DNA from: Bacteroides sp.
GTDB taxonomy: Bacteria; Bacteroidota; Bacteroidia; Bacteroidales; Bacteroidaceae
DNA: 64,000 bases
Direction: 5' to 3'
Assembly: GCA_023665805.1 (NCBI GenBank)
Contig: JAMPDJ010000005.1
Span: 62,001 to 126,000, forward strand
The notes beneath the pieces were generated by a model. It did not search any database and was not told the origin of the DNA. It was given only the letters and a program-made list of their open reading frames with translations. Below, one piece after another: positions 63,386 to 64,000 of the stretch. Each line of letters starts with the position of its first letter. The stretch's first letter is position 1. Made by a program: the position numbers and the translations under genes.

Positions 63386-64000
63386 ATGGAAAAAGAATTA
63401 CGAGGCAGGTTGCATTTTGAGACACTTCAACTGCATGTCGGACAGGAGAGCCCGGATCCGGCAACGGACGCAAGGGCCGTGCCCATTTATCAGACAACAT
63501 CGTACGTGTTCCGCAATTCGCAGCATGCTGCCGACCGTTTTGGCCTGCGCGATGCGGGAAACATCTATGGCCGCCTCACCAACTCCACCCAGGCGGTTCT
63601 GGAGGAACGTGTCGCGGCACTGGAAAAGGGCGTGGCCGGACTGGCAGTGGCCAGTGGGGCCGCGGCCATAACATATGCGTTGCAAAACGTGGCGCAGGCG
63701 GGCGACCATATCATAGCGGCCAACAACCTCTATGGCGGTACGTACAATCTCATAGCGCATACGCTCAGTACCCAGGGGGTGGACTATACCATAGTGGATC
63801 CGTCGGACTTCGAGGCTATAGATGCGGCTTTCAGGGACAATACGAAAGCCATTATAATAGAGACGTTCGGCAATCCTAATGCCAACGTCACCGACATTGA
63901 GCGTATTGCGGAAATCGCTCACGGCCACAATACCATAGTGATCGTGGACAATACGTTCGGCACACCTTTTCTCATACGTCCTATCGAGCATGGTGCCGAT
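63386..64000 (+). CDS. O-acetylhomoserine sulfhydrylase / methionine gamma-lyase family, 3' partial
   Basis: The first 205 codons of a PLP enzyme that runs out of the window. It begins MEKELRGRLHFETLQLHVGQ and continues with the family parts VPIYQTTSYVFRNS, IYGRLTNSTQ, AVASGAAAITYAL, NNLYGGTYNLIAHTL and IVDNTFGTPFLIRP; the Schiff-base Lys lies beyond the edge. The sequence FETLQLHVGQ and YVFRNSQHAADRF favour MetY. It differs clearly from the metY at 3824 (only moderate similarity), so these are old paralogues. The divergent Lrp gene probably controls it. Confidence 0.85.
   Translation, partial: MEKELRGRLHFETLQLHVGQESPDPATDARAVPIYQTTSYVFRNSQHAADRFGLRDAGNIYGRLTNSTQAVLEERVAALEKGVAGLAVASGAAAITYALQNVAQAGDHIIAANNLYGGTYNLIAHTLSTQGVDYTIVDPSDFEAIDAAFRDNTKAIIIETFGNPNANVTDIERIAEIAHGHNTIVIVDNTFGTPFLIRPIEHGAD

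Overview
The window is chromosomal DNA from a member of the Bacteroidales, most likely a Prevotellaceae relative. The evidence is repeated Bacteroidetes-type promoters (TTTG, about 20 nt, TAnnTTTG), secreted proteins with C-terminal sorting tails of the type IX secretion style, a Na+-pumping methylmalonyl-CoA decarboxylase operon, classical menaquinone genes, and GG-leader peptides of the GG-Bacteroidales type. Genes are dense, with many 4-nt ATGA overlaps. No rRNA, tRNA, CRISPR array or intact transposase was seen.

Layout. 1-12.4 kb: two direct copies of a secreted papain-like (C1) peptidase with LamG and PKD modules, the first cut by the window edge, flank a minus-strand block of metY and queA-NUDIX-thiD. 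The last 2.76 kb of the two copies is almost perfectly identical. 12.5-15.2 kb: xth, a phosphopantetheinyl transferase and a MATE pump. 15.5-19.5 kb: methylmalonyl-CoA decarboxylase operon (alpha, delta, a biotin carrier with two biotinyl domains, beta). 19.6-20.1 kb: a MITE-like element whose end forms the last codons of menE. 20-26 kb: menF-menD-menB-menC-menE on the minus strand.

26.1-40.95 kb is the most unusual part: an AT-richer, transferred-looking RiPP locus. It holds a LanC-like helper, two glycosyltransferases, a VKOR-thioredoxin membrane oxidoreductase, two four-cysteine GG-leader peptides, two outer-membrane barrels, a C39-peptidase ABC exporter and a short HlyD-like adaptor. The two peptide-plus-barrel modules look like a duplication, and the second is followed by a fragment of a second C39 exporter cut at its catalytic Cys. 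The mix of glycosyltransferase, disulfide machinery and C39 exporter resembles glycocin (sublancin-type) loci in Firmicutes, but here it is built for a diderm. This is an inference from gene content; no product is known to me.

41-64 kb is mostly core: GH20 hexosaminidase, mnmA, a surface-decoration set (nucleotidyltransferase-aminotransferase fusion, opine dehydrogenase-like protein, acyltransferase, LicD), pepT with a radical SAM protein, a TonB receptor, S4 protein-pth-rplY, then nusB-yajC-ybbR-coaE-DUF5606. A GH3 glucosidase, a CAT-like gene broken by a stop codon, and an Lrp regulator divergent from a second metY-like gene (cut by the right edge) complete the window.
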